Shown: positions 55,760 to 63,736 of the stretch, one piece after another | Numbering within the stretch: position 1 is the stretch's first letter | Layout of the letters: the number at the start of each line of letters is the position of its first letter | From: Streptococcus sp. LYSM12 | Lineage (GTDB): Bacteria > Bacillota > Bacilli > Lactobacillales > Streptococcaceae | Length of the DNA stretch: 64,000 nucleotides | Direction: 5' to 3' | Assembly (NCBI RefSeq): GCF_004569635.1 | Contig: NZ_SPOZ01000004.1 | Span: forward strand, 1-64,000 | The notes under the pieces: generated by a model | Told to the model about the DNA's origin: nothing | Database searches by the model: none | The model's input: only the letters and a program-made list of their open reading frames with translations | Program-made: the position numbers and the translations under genes

Positions 55760-55780
55760 ATTGAGTGAGGAGGTAACATT

Positions 55781-55885
55781 ATGAGAAAAACTCTTTTTGG
55801 TTGGATGATAGCATTTTCTGTATTCCGCTTTTTTGGCCGTTCTGTGAGACAGTCGAGTAAGGCGTTGCGTCGCTTATTGCGATAA
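55781..55885 (+). CDS. 34-residue hydrophobic/cationic peptide
   Basis: MRKTLFGWMIAFSVFRFFG followed by RSVRQSSKALRRLLR. A perfect GAGGAGG ribosome site, a dedicated promoter and a downstream terminator support expression. The first 19 residues are hydrophobic and the rest strongly basic, like membrane-active toxin peptides. It lies next to a toxin-antitoxin pair. It is too short for usual gene callers. Confidence 0.6.
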   Translation: MRKTLFGWMIAFSVFRFFGRSVRQSSKALRRLLR

Positions 55886-55890
55886 CTACA

Positions 55891-55925
55891 CTTTAAAAGC
55901 CCTGGCATTACTGCTAAGGCTTTTT
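55891..55925. terminator. Terminator between the peptide gene and the toxin gene
   Basis: AAAAGCC and GGCTTTT flank an imperfect stem, with a T-run on the plus strand and A-run on the other side, so it can serve both convergent units. Confidence 0.65.
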
Positions 55926-55930
55926 TGCTA

Positions 55931-56260
55931 TTATTTAAACAATTTCATATAGTCGCTTTTAGTAGCTAATAGGTACGTAATCAAAATGACCTTATTTTCA
56001 TGGTCTACTGTATATAAAGCAATATAATCTTTTTTTAGTGTTAAACCTCTTGTTTTATATTTAGAATCAATTAATAGGCCGAACTTTTCATCAGCATTAA
56101 AACCGGCCTCTGGAAAAGTTTTAAGACTAGAAATGTTTTCGATGATTGAATTAATCTTCTTTTGAGCTGCTTGCTCACTTTGAAAATGTTCTAAAATATA
56201 ATTATAAATTTCTTCCAAAGTCCTTATCACTTTAGGGTCGTAAGTGATTTTATAGTCCAA
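55931..56260 (-). CDS. RelE/ParE-type toxin
   Basis: 109 residues. ParE/RelE fold pattern: MDYKITYDPKVIRTLEEIYNYI, ISSLKTFPEAG, and DYIALYTVDHENKVILITYLLATKSDY. Its start overlaps the antitoxin stop by 11 nt. The target is gyrase or the ribosome depending on subfamily. It stabilises the IME. Confidence 0.88.
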   Translation of the reverse strand: MDYKITYDPKVIRTLEEIYNYILEHFQSEQAAQKKINSIIENISSLKTFPEAGFNADEKFGLLIDSKYKTRGLTLKKDYIALYTVDHENKVILITYLLATKSDYMKLFK

Positions 56261-56537
56261 AATGTTCCCTCACTTCTTCCTCAGTATAAAAGTTCCCAGC
56301 TTCATAATTAGCAATGCTATCTTTAATTTCAGCCTGTAATTTTTTAAAGAGTTGTTCTTTTTCTAACTCTTCTTCGTTTAGTAAATCAACTTCGTTAGTG
56401 ACAACGACATTTTGTAGGAATAACCTCAAGGCAGATGACAAAGTTAAATTTTTCTTGTTTAATACTGTCATCGCTTCGCTTACCAATTCTTTATTAGCTT
56501 GAAACGTAACAGCTCTATTTTTTTCTACTGTAACCAT
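56250..56537 (-). CDS. RelB/DinJ-type antitoxin
   Basis: 95 residues. N-terminal ribbon-helix-helix (RAVTFQANKELVSEAMTVLN, then NLTLSSALRLFLQNVV) and a C-terminal toxin-binding tail. AAGGAG ribosome site. It neutralises the downstream toxin and autoregulates the pair. Confidence 0.88.
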   Translation of the reverse strand: MVTVEKNRAVTFQANKELVSEAMTVLNKKNLTLSSALRLFLQNVVVTNEVDLLNEEELEKEQLFKKLQAEIKDSIANYEAGNFYTEEEVREHFGL

Positions 56538-56659
56538 TTTATGTAACTCCTTTATGTAATTTATTTAATTATATCATATACATAAAAAAAGACAATAAAA
56601 AAGCCCAAATAATTGAGACTGCTTTCGTTTATTTTATAAGCTCCGAAACTACAGAAAAT

Positions 56660-56682
56660 TGATACCTTTTTGATACCGTTTA
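56660..56682 (+). repeat. IME subterminal direct repeat, right copy
   Basis: TGATACCTTTTTGATACCGT then TTA, same orientation as 48661-48684. Marks the right end of the IME. Confidence 0.6.
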
Positions 56683-56743
56683 GGTTTAAATATTTGTCTA
56701 TAAATAAGATTTTTAGTGATTTTTCATTTTAGAAACGTTGATT

Positions 56744-57943
56744 TTAAAGGGATTTGACTTTAAATAATAGAGTGAGCCAAAAACCAATATTTCCTGACGC
56801 TTGCCCTGGTGTCAATACATAATCATGTCCAAGCGTCACCGAACGATTGATTGTATCGGTAAAGGATGTCCCTCCTGAATGATACGTATTGTAAACATTA
56901 TTCCCGCCTATTGAATAAACTTGAAAATTAATACGCTGATCGACTGCATGATTTGCTCGATTAGCTGTATAAGCGTAAGAATACAACTCTACATTTTTGA
57001 GGTGAACAGTAATCGTGCCGTCTCCATTTGCCGTAGTTGAATAGTTAAGTCTCCCTGTCAGCGTTCCTGTTCCAAGGATACCTGCGACATCATTATCTCC
57101 GTCATTCATATCATGCGTAAAGCTAAAAGAACCATCTGCATTGATTCCACCAGTCATAATGGAATTTCCATAAGTAAGATTATCAACATCTTGTACAGCT
57201 ACGCTAGCATTAACAGTGACATTTGTATTACGATAAACAGCCTCAAGCGCTTCTTGAAAGGCTTGAATAGCTTGACGATTCGCTTCGATTTGTTGGCGAA
57301 CTTTGGTTGTATAATCCTGATAAGCAGATACATCTGTCCCATTACCGCTAGCTTGAGTAACTGTTTCAGATGAAACCTTACCGCCACCTTGAACCACTGC
57401 GTCACTCACTTGTTTATTCAAGTCTTGATAAGCGCTCTCTGCTTGAGCATAGGCTTTTTTACGCTCAAGCGCTTCTTGTTTCGCTTGATTGAGCTTATTC
57501 ACTTGTTGGGTTTGATCTTGTGCAATTTCGGACTGTGCCTTATTAAGTTCAGCTGTGGTAGTTGGTACGCCTTTGTCTTGAGTTGGGTCTTGTGTGACTT
57601 CTGCACCTACCTGCCTAGCTTCTTCAGCTGCTCTAGTAACTACTGTATTATCTACTGGCACATCTTGAGCAGCTGATGACATATTAGCTTGTTTTGCATA
57701 AGTATCATTGTCATTGGTACTTGTTGGTTGCCTGTCATCAGCAACTTGTGTTTGCGTGTTTGATGCACTATCTTTTGTGTGATCTGTAGCAACAGCTGTA
57801 CCACTTGTACCATCAATTGCGGTTACCTCATCAGCCAAGACATTTCCAGCTGAGAAGGTGAGTGCGCCTGCAAGTGCAATCCCACAAACCAAACCATATA
57901 CCTTTGATTTTCTAAAATATCCTTTTCCTTGTTTCTTCAACAT
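56744..57943 (-). pseudogene. Antigen I/II-type adhesin, N-terminal half
   Basis: 399 codons. Signal peptide of the wall-protein type (FRKSKVYGLVCGIALAGALT, cut near LADE), then a T/Q-rich region, an A-region-like helical repeat segment (LNKAQSEIAQDQTQQVNKLN, QAKQEALERKKAYAQAESAY), then a GbpC/V-region-like domain (VTVNASVAVQDVDNLTYGNS). It stops just inside the IME boundary after NIGFWLTLL. It has no wall anchor, so the product would be secreted. Its C-terminal counterpart lies at 46725-48566. Confidence 0.82.
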
Positions 57944-57976
57944 TCTTTCTTTACTCCTTTTTTTATAAAGTTTGTT

Positions 57977-58732
57977 TTAAATGTATTTCTTTTTTGAGAG
58001 AATACCGACCACTCCAAGTAGCCCAGTTCCTAAGATTGAAAGTAGGCTAGTCGCTTCTCCTGTTTGCGGCAAGGTTGCTTTGGTACCATCTGCTTTAGTG
58101 ACAGTGATAGTCTTATCTGCGTTGGTAATAGCTCCAATAGATTCAGGAGTGGCTGTCGAACCATCAGACAGAACTACTTGTCCGTCCTGAGTACTCACAA
58201 TAGATACTCCAGTATTGGTTTGAATAGGTGCTTCAGGAATCGCAGACTGGATGACCTGACCTGTCACAGTGGAGGTCGTTCCCGTTTGAGATTTTCCCTT
58301 TTGTGTGTGGTCTATTGTCACCCCTCCAACATCGTTAATATTTGGTGCTGGTGCTTGATTGTTTGAACTATTATCATCTTCAGATGGAGCAGTAGTTGTT
58401 GTCGGATTCGTGTGATCAATATTCACTCCTCCAGCATCACTCACATCAGGAACAGTTGGATTCGGTGTGCTTGGAAGTGTCGGATCTACTGGTGGAGTTG
58501 GATTTTCAGGTTTGAATGGTTCTGTTGGATTGCTTGGTTCTGTAGGAGTTGTAATCGGTAGGGTCGGATCTGTCGGGGCTTCTACTGGTCCAACGGGATC
58601 TGTAGGTACCGTAATTTCTGTTGTTGGTGCTGTTGAGTCTACCGGGGCAATTTCATCTGCCAAGGCAGTCCCAGTAGCCGAGAGTATAATAGCTGATGTC
58701 GCAATTGTTGCGAGTACTTGTTTCTTTGTCAT
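57977..58732 (-). CDS. LPxTG wall-anchored proline-rich surface protein
   Basis: 251 residues. Signal peptide VLATIATSAIILSATGTALA, a low-complexity P/T/E region (TDPVGPVEAPTDPTLPITT), then a more ordered part with GGVNIDHTNP and GGVTIDHTQKG repeats, and an LPQTG signal with membrane segment and KKKYI tail. A sortase substrate encoded directly before the adhesin gene. Function unknown; possibly surface exclusion or aggregation in mating. Confidence 0.8.
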   Translation of the reverse strand: MTKKQVLATIATSAIILSATGTALADEIAPVDSTAPTTEITVPTDPVGPVEAPTDPTLPITTPTEPSNPTEPFKPENPTPPVDPTLPSTPNPTVPDVSDAGGVNIDHTNPTTTTAPSEDDNSSNNQAPAPNINDVGGVTIDHTQKGKSQTGTTSTVTGQVIQSAIPEAPIQTNTGVSIVSTQDGQVVLSDGSTATPESIGAITNADKTITVTKADGTKATLPQTGEATSLLSILGTGLLGVVGILSKKKYI

Positions 58733-58734
58733 AA

Positions 58735-59064
58735 TTAGTTACCTTTCTGTTTGTTTGTGCGATAGGAGGGCGACTGATAACCTTTTCCTGTTAGGCGTAG
58801 TACAAAGCCTGCTGGGCTTCGTGTCTTTCTTGCCACTAAATGATTATCTTTTTTGATGGTGCGAATATGGCTATAAATACTCTTGTAGGGTAAGTGGAAT
58901 TCTACATCTCGAAGTATGCCATCCACATATCCTCTCGCTTTTTTTACAGCATAGTCAGGCTTAAGGATGAGTTCTGTCCCATCCTCTAATCGTGCCGTTG
59001 CACCTCCTTGTTTTCCTAAGTTTCTTAAGTCCCTTAGGTGGACTGTTTGTGTTTCATCTATCAT
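58735..59064 (-). CDS. Hypothetical ICE protein
   Basis: 109 residues from MIDETQTVHLRDLRNLGKQG, chosen because AAGGAG lies 7 nt before that ATG. Basic, with strands around RLEDGTELILKPDY; may bind nucleic acid. Stops 2 nt before the LPxTG gene. No family recognised. Confidence 0.6.
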   Translation of the reverse strand: MIDETQTVHLRDLRNLGKQGGATARLEDGTELILKPDYAVKKARGYVDGILRDVEFHLPYKSIYSHIRTIKKDNHLVARKTRSPAGFVLRLTGKGYQSPSYRTNKQKGN

Positions 59065-59350
59065 AAGATTTCTCCTTGAAGTTGAAAGGCGATTTACGCC
59101 GTGCTGGAGTGATTCGTAAACCACTCTCGGTACTTTATACACTGGGTTTATAGTCTAGGAACCCCTACTCCTTCAGCTTATGATTTTTTAAACCATGCTT
59201 TTTCGTTACTGTGGCTGGACTAGATATCCTTTTCTAGCTCGCTACTCGCCCCCATTTTTCTTTTATCCATAGCCACGCTGTATCAGGGCAAGCCTTTTAT
59301 TTAGTTATCAAAGATCCGTCTAGTTTACTGACATCTCGGTCAAGTTGCTA

Positions 59351-59614
59351 TCAGCGTTTTTGTTTGTAGGCAATCCAATAGCTTAAATCAGAACTAGCAT
59401 CCTGCTTGTCGTTACTTACACCGAGAAGGTAGCCAATAGAAACATGAAAATACTTGGCTAGTTGTTCTGCGTACTCAGGATTGATACGGCTAAAACCTCG
59501 TTCCCAATTTGAAACAGTTTTACGAATCACACCAACTTTTTGAGAGAGCTCCTCCTGAGTCAGACCTGCTTGTCTCCTTAGTTCCTTCAATCGGTTCGAG
59601 ACTGACTTTGTCAC
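59351..59614 (-). CDS. XRE-family regulator of the ICE
   Basis: 87 residues from GTG (AAGGGGGTG upstream). Helix-turn-helix RRQAGLTQEELSQKVGVIRKTVSNWERG at residues 14-42, followed by HVSIGYLLGVSND. Probably controls the surface-protein and transfer genes. It follows repA by 6 nt. Confidence 0.82.
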   Translation of the reverse strand: MTKSVSNRLKELRRQAGLTQEELSQKVGVIRKTVSNWERGFSRINPEYAEQLAKYFHVSIGYLLGVSNDKQDASSDLSYWIAYKQKR

Positions 59615-59620
59615 CTGAAA

Positions 59621-60717
59621 TCACCCCCTTTCCCTTTTGGATAGGGCATCCAAATACTTATTGAGTTGGCTGGTTGACAGCTTATTGGGGTAGTAATATC
59701 GGATAATGCTTGGACAGGCTTCAGGAAATTCCTTAATGTAGTCACTCCAATTTGAAACTGTCACAAATCCCTGTTCTGTTTCTACGAGAAGAGCCATTTT
59801 CCAGAAGTGAGTCATCATCTTGTAGAAATAGCCTGGTATATTTTTGATTGGTTTTTCTTCATTCTCACCTGTTTTAATTTTAAAAATGAGTTTATCAATT
59901 TCACGTTCAAGATCTGTGACCCAGACCTCACCCAAAATGGTTAATCCCTGCAGGAGGTCGCTATATTCCTTTTCAACTTGTCGCTTAGCCTGGTATATTT
60001 TATTTTCAAGTATTTTGGCATCATCACCAAATAAGCTGAGTCGCTGAATTGCCGTTGAAGATAAAAAACCATGTTGTCCCATTTGGAATGCTTCAGAATC
60101 CGAAAGCGTAGATAGTGGAATCTCGTTCTGGTATCGATTAGTATCGTTATCTCTTTTATCATTCTTACTTAGATTATTCTTACTTGGTTCGATATTCCCG
60201 ACTTCTTGATTTCGGTTTTGACGAGTTCTTGAAGTCGGAATTTCAGAGTTCTTGAAGTCGGAATTTCAGAGTTCTTGAAGTCGGAATTTCCGACTTCATA
60301 GAGTTCCCAAGGGTTTGGAGCATCTTCAAAAGCTATTTCTAATAGAAATGGATCAGATACAACATTCTTTGGGTATAGTCTATTAGGTTGCTTCATTCCT
60401 TGTCGTTCTTCATCAAGCAAGTTGTATCTAATCAGCTCTTTCTTCAACTTGATGATTTTATCTTTTCCATAACCAGTGTCTTGACTTAGTTCATTATTCG
60501 GATAGATGACATAGACGTCACCATGTTCATCTACAAAATTACCTGTGTCTTTAGCTGTCTGAAGTGATAATTTCAAGCGGTCATTGATTAACATATAGAG
60601 AAATTTTGCTTCAGCACATAATTTTTGATAATAGGTTGTCCCAACTAAAACTTTAGGCAACTGGTAGTGGATCTCTGTAGCTTGAACTTGAATTAAACTC
60701 TTTCTGCCGTAAGCCAT
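59621..60717 (-). pseudogene. repA: RepA replication initiator, frameshifted by a third 23-bp repeat
   Basis: The N-terminal part (60717 to about 60170, MAYGRKSLIQVQATEIHYQL) is a RepA_N winged-helix domain. The frame then shifts inside a 23-bp triple repeat and stops after SNQVRII. The C-terminal part continues in another frame (QNRNQEVGNIEPSKNNLSKN through to the stop at 59621). Removing one repeat gives an uninterrupted 357-residue protein. RepA would support plasmid-like replication of the ICE after transfer, as known for TnGBS. Confidence 0.85.
60223..60291. repeat. 23-bp triple tandem repeat within repA
   Basis: Units GAGTTCTTGAAGTCGGAATT plus TCA at 60223-60245, 60246-60268 and 60269-60291 (last base C in the third). 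23 is not a multiple of 3, so copy number decides the reading frame of repA. Confidence 0.95.
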
Positions 60718-60720
60718 ATC

Positions 60721-60882
60721 TTAGTACCCCACCTGAAATGAATTTAGATTACACGCTAGCTGATTTTGTGGTGTAAAAGTAATTATCTGTTGTCTTTCTA
60801 GCAATGTGATTACTGCATCAGCTTCATATTTGGTCAATTGTCTTATAAACATGATTTCTTGAATCAATTCTTGTCTTGTCAT
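60721..60882 (-). CDS. Small hypothetical protein upstream of repA
   Basis: 53 residues, MTRQELIQEIMFIRQLTKYE onward, ending SFQVGY. AAGGAAGGA lies 10 nt before the ATG. It stops 3 nt before repA. Perhaps a short DNA-binding or regulatory peptide. Confidence 0.6.
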   Translation of the reverse strand: MTRQELIQEIMFIRQLTKYEADAVITLLERQQIITFTPQNQLACNLNSFQVGY

Positions 60883-60903
60883 TTGAGTAGTTCCTTCCTT
60901 TCT

Positions 60904-61071
60904 TTATTTCAATAAATTAAAGTAGCTAAAGAGCGCGTATAGTGATACTAGAGCATTCATCAAAAAGAAAAAGAGATACAGCAGATAAACCTTGTCCCTA
61001 TGGTAAGCACTGATAAATATTGAACAAAAGATAATTGCAACACAAATATTTGCTGGAATTAAAACTGACAT
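60904..61071 (-). CDS. Small hypothetical membrane protein
   Basis: 55 residues, two hydrophobic helices (ANICVAIIFCSIFISAY and YLLYLFFFLMNALVSLYALF). Strong AGGAGGT ribosome site. Lies between the gene at 61083 and repA in the same operon. Confidence 0.6.
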   Translation of the reverse strand: MSVLIPANICVAIIFCSIFISAYHRDKVYLLYLFFFLMNALVSLYALFSYFNLLK

Positions 61072-61082
61072 ACTTTACCTCC

Positions 61083-61457
61083 TCATACATAATTCATCAG
61101 TCCTGGATTAAACTCCAAAGTCAGCCACATAGCCTCCTCCTGTGTCAACTGATAGACATGTCCCCAAGTGTGATCTCTGGAACGTTGGAGATAAGGATAG
61201 GTTCCATGTTTATTCTTTGGTCTTAGTCTATGGACAACACCATCTTTCTCAGCTTGCCATAGTAAGCTAGAGGGTTTGTAGTAATAACCATTTCCTAACC
61301 AAATTCTGTTTAGGTCATCATATGGAGATGCTTTCTCTTCTTTAGAAAAATTTTCAGAATCTGTAACAGTTTCTACTTCCTTATCTCCATCAAGATCTAT
61401 CACTTCAAAGATTTCTAAGGTATCAATATCCATGATAATTTCAATGTTGTTTGACAT
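61083..61457 (-). CDS. Hypothetical ICE protein
   Basis: 124 residues, acidic N-terminus (MDIDTLEIFEVIDLDGDKEV) and a tryptophan-rich C-terminus (RSRDHTWGHVYQLTQEEAMW). First gene of the ICE on this side. No family recognised. Confidence 0.6.
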   Translation of the reverse strand: MSNNIEIIMDIDTLEIFEVIDLDGDKEVETVTDSENFSKEEKASPYDDLNRIWLGNGYYYKPSSLLWQAEKDGVVHRLRPKNKHGTYPYLQRSRDHTWGHVYQLTQEEAMWLTLEFNPGLMNYV

Positions 61458-61497
61458 TTATTCTGTATCCTCCAAATAATTTTAGGTGACGAAAAAG

Positions 61498-61516
61498 AGA
61501 ACGATTTCTCGTTCTC
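61498..61516 (-). terminator. Hairpin near the right end of the ICE
   Basis: AGAACGA and TCGTTCT around TTTC, with a T-run on the minus strand, just inside the terminal repeat. It may stop transcription entering the ICE from tadA. Confidence 0.55.
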
Positions 61517-61543
61517 TTAAGCTATAAAGTATTTAATTTTACA

Positions 61544-61577
61544 TTTCCCAAAATTCTAGACACTTACCATCCGAATG
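61544..61577 (-). repeat. ICE right terminal inverted repeat
   Basis: TTTCCCAAAATTCTAGACAC to CCATCCGAATG, inverted counterpart of 25957-25989. Confidence 0.7.
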
Positions 61578-61592
61578 CCACACGTAGCCATG

Positions 61593-61616
61593 AAAAAGAA
61601 GCGCAGAAGCGCTTTC
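61593..61616 (-). terminator. Terminator of tadA
   Basis: AGCGC/GCGCT stem with flanking AGA/TCT pairs; on the minus strand followed by TTCTTTTTC. It lies just outside the ICE end, 143 nt after the tadA stop. Confidence 0.65.
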
Positions 61617-61758
61617 TGATTACAGGCACTTTTATGATTGCCAATCATTTTACGTTTGACCATTATCACTCACTCGTTTTCAAGGGGATGATATTACAAA
61701 CAAAACCCTTTGATACAAACACCTTATCTGAACGTACAGACTTTCCTCATGTCTTATC
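61617..61758. other. Sequence between tadA and its terminator
   Basis: No gene. It includes CAATCATTTT (61642-61651), identical to 25947-25956 beside the left ICE end, the only direct repeat I found near the two junctions. Confidence 0.4.
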
Positions 61759-62286
61759 CTATTTTGGTGCGTCTGCATTGAGCTGCTGTTCCTGTTTGAA
61801 AGCTTTCTTTTTCTCGCGTCCTTGACGGAAAAAGGTCTGCATAATCGTAGCACATTCATCTTCCAAGATTCCTGTTTCAACTACGACACGATGATTGAGC
61901 CGCTCGTCCTCTAAGATATTATAGAGGCTCCCTGCAGCACCAAACTTTTGATTTGGCGCACCGTAGACGACCTGTGGAATCCGCGCTAGACCGATTGCGC
62001 CGCTACACATGACACAAGGCTCAATGGTCACAAACAAGGTCGTATCAAGTAAGCGCCAGTTTGCTTCTCGCTGATTGGCCTCTTGAATGGCCATGACTTC
62101 TGCATGTAAAATCGCCTGATTGCACTCTTCCCGCGCATTGTGCCCGCGTCCGATAATCCTACCGTCTTTCACGATGACACACCCGATCGGAATTTCATCT
62201 TTTTCCAACGAACGCTCCGCCTCTTTCAAGGCCTCCCGCATAAAATATTCTTTTTCTTCCTGGCTGTAGCTATTTTTTGTTTCCAT
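61759..62286 (-). CDS. tadA: tRNA-specific adenosine deaminase
   Basis: 175 residues. It converts the wobble adenosine of tRNA-Arg(ACG) to inosine. Zinc-site motifs HAEVMAIQEA and EPCVMCSGAIGLAR, and FGAAGSLYNIL, are typical. I start at METKNSYSQEEKEYF. No ribosome site precedes it, and a good promoter ends 7 nt before the ATG, so the mRNA may be leaderless. The gene lies just outside the ICE. Confidence 0.94.
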   Translation of the reverse strand: METKNSYSQEEKEYFMREALKEAERSLEKDEIPIGCVIVKDGRIIGRGHNAREECNQAILHAEVMAIQEANQREANWRLLDTTLFVTIEPCVMCSGAIGLARIPQVVYGAPNQKFGAAGSLYNILEDERLNHRVVVETGILEDECATIMQTFFRQGREKKKAFKQEQQLNADAPK

Positions 62287-62293
62287 GTCAAGT

Positions 62294-62322
62294 ATTATAG
62301 CAAAAAAAGTAAAGAGCTCCAA
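62294..62322 (-). promoter_or_regulatory. Promoter of tadA
   Basis: Minus strand TTGGAG (62317-62322), 17-bp spacer, TATAAT (62294-62299). The start codon begins 8 nt after the -10 box. Confidence 0.6.
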
Positions 62323-63057
62323 CTAGTGGTGAATCCGAGACAAAAATTGTTTGGTTCTTTCTTCCTTGGGAGAATCAAAGATTTCTTGAGGACTTCCTTG
62401 CTCAATAATCTGACCATTTTCCATGAATACTACTCTATCTGCCACCTCACGAGCAAAGCTCAGTTCATGAGTCACTACAACCATGGTCATGCCCTCTTTT
62501 GCCAACTCAACCATGACCTGCAAAACACCACCAATCAACTCTGGATCAAGGGCTGATGTCGGCTCATCAAAGTAGATGACAGCCGGGTTGCTGGCAAACG
62601 CGCGCGCAATCCCTACCCGTTGCTGCTGCCCGCCTGACAATTCACTCGGATAAGCATGGTATTTCTCTGCAAGTCCCACCTTATCCAGTGCTTTCTGTCC
62701 AATCGTATCTGCCTCTGCCTTGCTATATCCTTGCGCCATAATCAGACCCTCAGTCACATTTTCCAAAGCTGTTTTATTAGCAAAGAGATTATAATTTTGA
62801 AAGACAAATCCTGTACATTTACGAATCTCCGCGATTTCTTTCTGGCGAATCTGCGCCAAATCATAGCTTGTATCTCCAAATACAAACCGACCGCTATCTG
62901 CCCGCTCTAAAAAATTCATACAGCGTAGCAAGGTCGTCTTTCCTGACCCTGATGGACCCAAAATGACGGTCACCGTCCCTTGCTCCACTTGCAAGTCCAC
63001 GTCCCGCAAGACCTTGGTCATGCCAAAGGACATGTTTATCTTCTGTACTTCTATCAT
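62323..63057 (-). CDS. Polar amino-acid ABC transporter ATPase (GlnQ-like)
   Basis: 244 residues. Walker [19 protein letters not shown], signature [15 protein letters not shown], Walker [15 protein letters not shown], and H-loop VVTHEL. It energises uptake with the permease and binding protein encoded upstream. The exact amino acid is not shown. Confidence 0.93.
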   Translation of the reverse strand: MIEVQKINMSFGMTKVLRDVDLQVEQGTVTVILGPSGSGKTTLLRCMNFLERADSGRFVFGDTSYDLAQIRQKEIAEIRKCTGFVFQNYNLFANKTALENVTEGLIMAQGYSKAEADTIGQKALDKVGLAEKYHAYPSELSGGQQQRVGIARAFASNPAVIYFDEPTSALDPELIGGVLQVMVELAKEGMTMVVVTHELSFAREVADRVVFMENGQIIEQGSPQEIFDSPKEERTKQFLSRIHH

Positions 63058-63068
63058 CTTACTCCCTT

Positions 63069-63728
63069 TTAATAGACTTTCAATTTCTTTTCACCGTAGG
63101 CTTGTACTTTCGTCAAGACTGTTGAAAACAATAAGTAAATCAAACCAACCTCACAATACAAGGCAAAGGGCTCATAGGTTCTTGCCGCAATCTGCTGAGT
63201 TGCCATAAACATCTCTAAAACCGTGATATTAGCTGCTAAGGATGTATCTTTCACCAGACTGATTAAAGAATTAGATAGTGGAGGAAAGGCTACTCGAAAA
63301 GCTTGAGGTAGTACAATACGATGCATGGTTTGCCAGAAAGTCATCCCTACACAATAGCCTGCTTCTAACTGCCCTTTAGGAACGGATTCAATCGAGGCCC
63401 GAATCGTTTCAGCTGCATATGCTCCTGTATTGATGGAAAAAACAAAAACAGCGGACGGAAAGGCATCTAGTACCAATCCCAAGCTCGGTAAACCGTAGAA
63501 AATCACATAGAGTTGCACCAACAGAGGTGTGCCTCGAATGAGCCAAATATAAAATCTAGCGAGCTGTTTTAACACTGGAATATTGGCAATCTGCACGAGG
63601 GCTGTAAAGACTGCTATGAGTAGGCCAAACACGAAAGAGAGGACTGTTAGTGGAATCGTCACTAACAATCCTGGTATCAGTATCTGGCTGAATGAATCAA
63701 GAATAATCTGCCATAATCTATCTGTCAT
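63069..63728 (-). CDS. Polar amino-acid ABC transporter permease
   Basis: 219 residues of the HisMQ/GlnP family. About five membrane helices ([40 protein letters not shown]) and the EAA loop [20 protein letters not shown] that contacts the ATPase. 11-nt gap to the ATPase gene. Confidence 0.92.
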   Translation of the reverse strand: MTDRLWQIILDSFSQILIPGLLVTIPLTVLSFVFGLLIAVFTALVQIANIPVLKQLARFYIWLIRGTPLLVQLYVIFYGLPSLGLVLDAFPSAVFVFSINTGAYAAETIRASIESVPKGQLEAGYCVGMTFWQTMHRIVLPQAFRVAFPPLSNSLISLVKDTSLAANITVLEMFMATQQIAARTYEPFALYCEVGLIYLLFSTVLTKVQAYGEKKLKVY

Positions 63729-63736
63729 AATGATCC

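Larger units (their letters stand above)
48570..56743. mobile_element. Nested integrative mobilizable element with MobV relaxase (about 8.2 kb)
   Basis: Gene content: tyrosine integrase at one end, repressor with divergent promoters, small HTH proteins, Rep_trans initiator, MobV with oriT, toxin-antitoxin at the other end. It separates two parts of an adhesin gene of the ICE. A near-identical 23-24 bp sequence (TGATACCTTTTT, then TGATACCGTTT) occurs in direct orientation at 48661-48684 and 56660-56682, near both ends. The exact attachment core was not resolved. Confidence 0.8.
25957..61577. mobile_element. TnGBS-type integrative conjugative element (35.6 kb, contains a nested IME)
   Basis: Bounded by imperfect inverted repeats 25957-25989 and 61544-61577 (29 matches over 35 aligned columns). 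It encodes an ISLre2/mutator-type DDE transposase near one end, relaxase, MobC, VirD4, VirB4, VirB1-like hydrolase, several membrane T4SS parts, RepA and wall-anchored proteins. No integrase of its own is present. From established work, TnGBS elements combine DDE transposition, plasmid replication and conjugation, and insert just upstream of sigma-A promoters. All of that fits this element, which sits directly before the ffs -35 box. No convincing target duplication was found, so the exact tips may be off by a few bases. Confidence 0.75.

Noticed and set aside
48575..56760. AAACGTT shared by both IME junctions as the attachment core
   Set aside because: Joining the flanks at this heptamer does not restore an open adhesin frame, and 7 bp is weak evidence.
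60223..60291. 23-bp repeats as replication iterons
   Set aside because: Possible in principle, but only three copies exist, they lie in coding sequence and they break the frame; the coding explanation fits exactly.
25947..61651. CAATCATTTT at 25947-25956 and 61642-61651 as target-site duplication of the ICE
   Set aside because: The right copy lies 64 bp outside the inverted repeat and beyond the presumed tadA terminator, and no inverted ends adjoin it. A 10-bp match can occur by chance in windows of this size.
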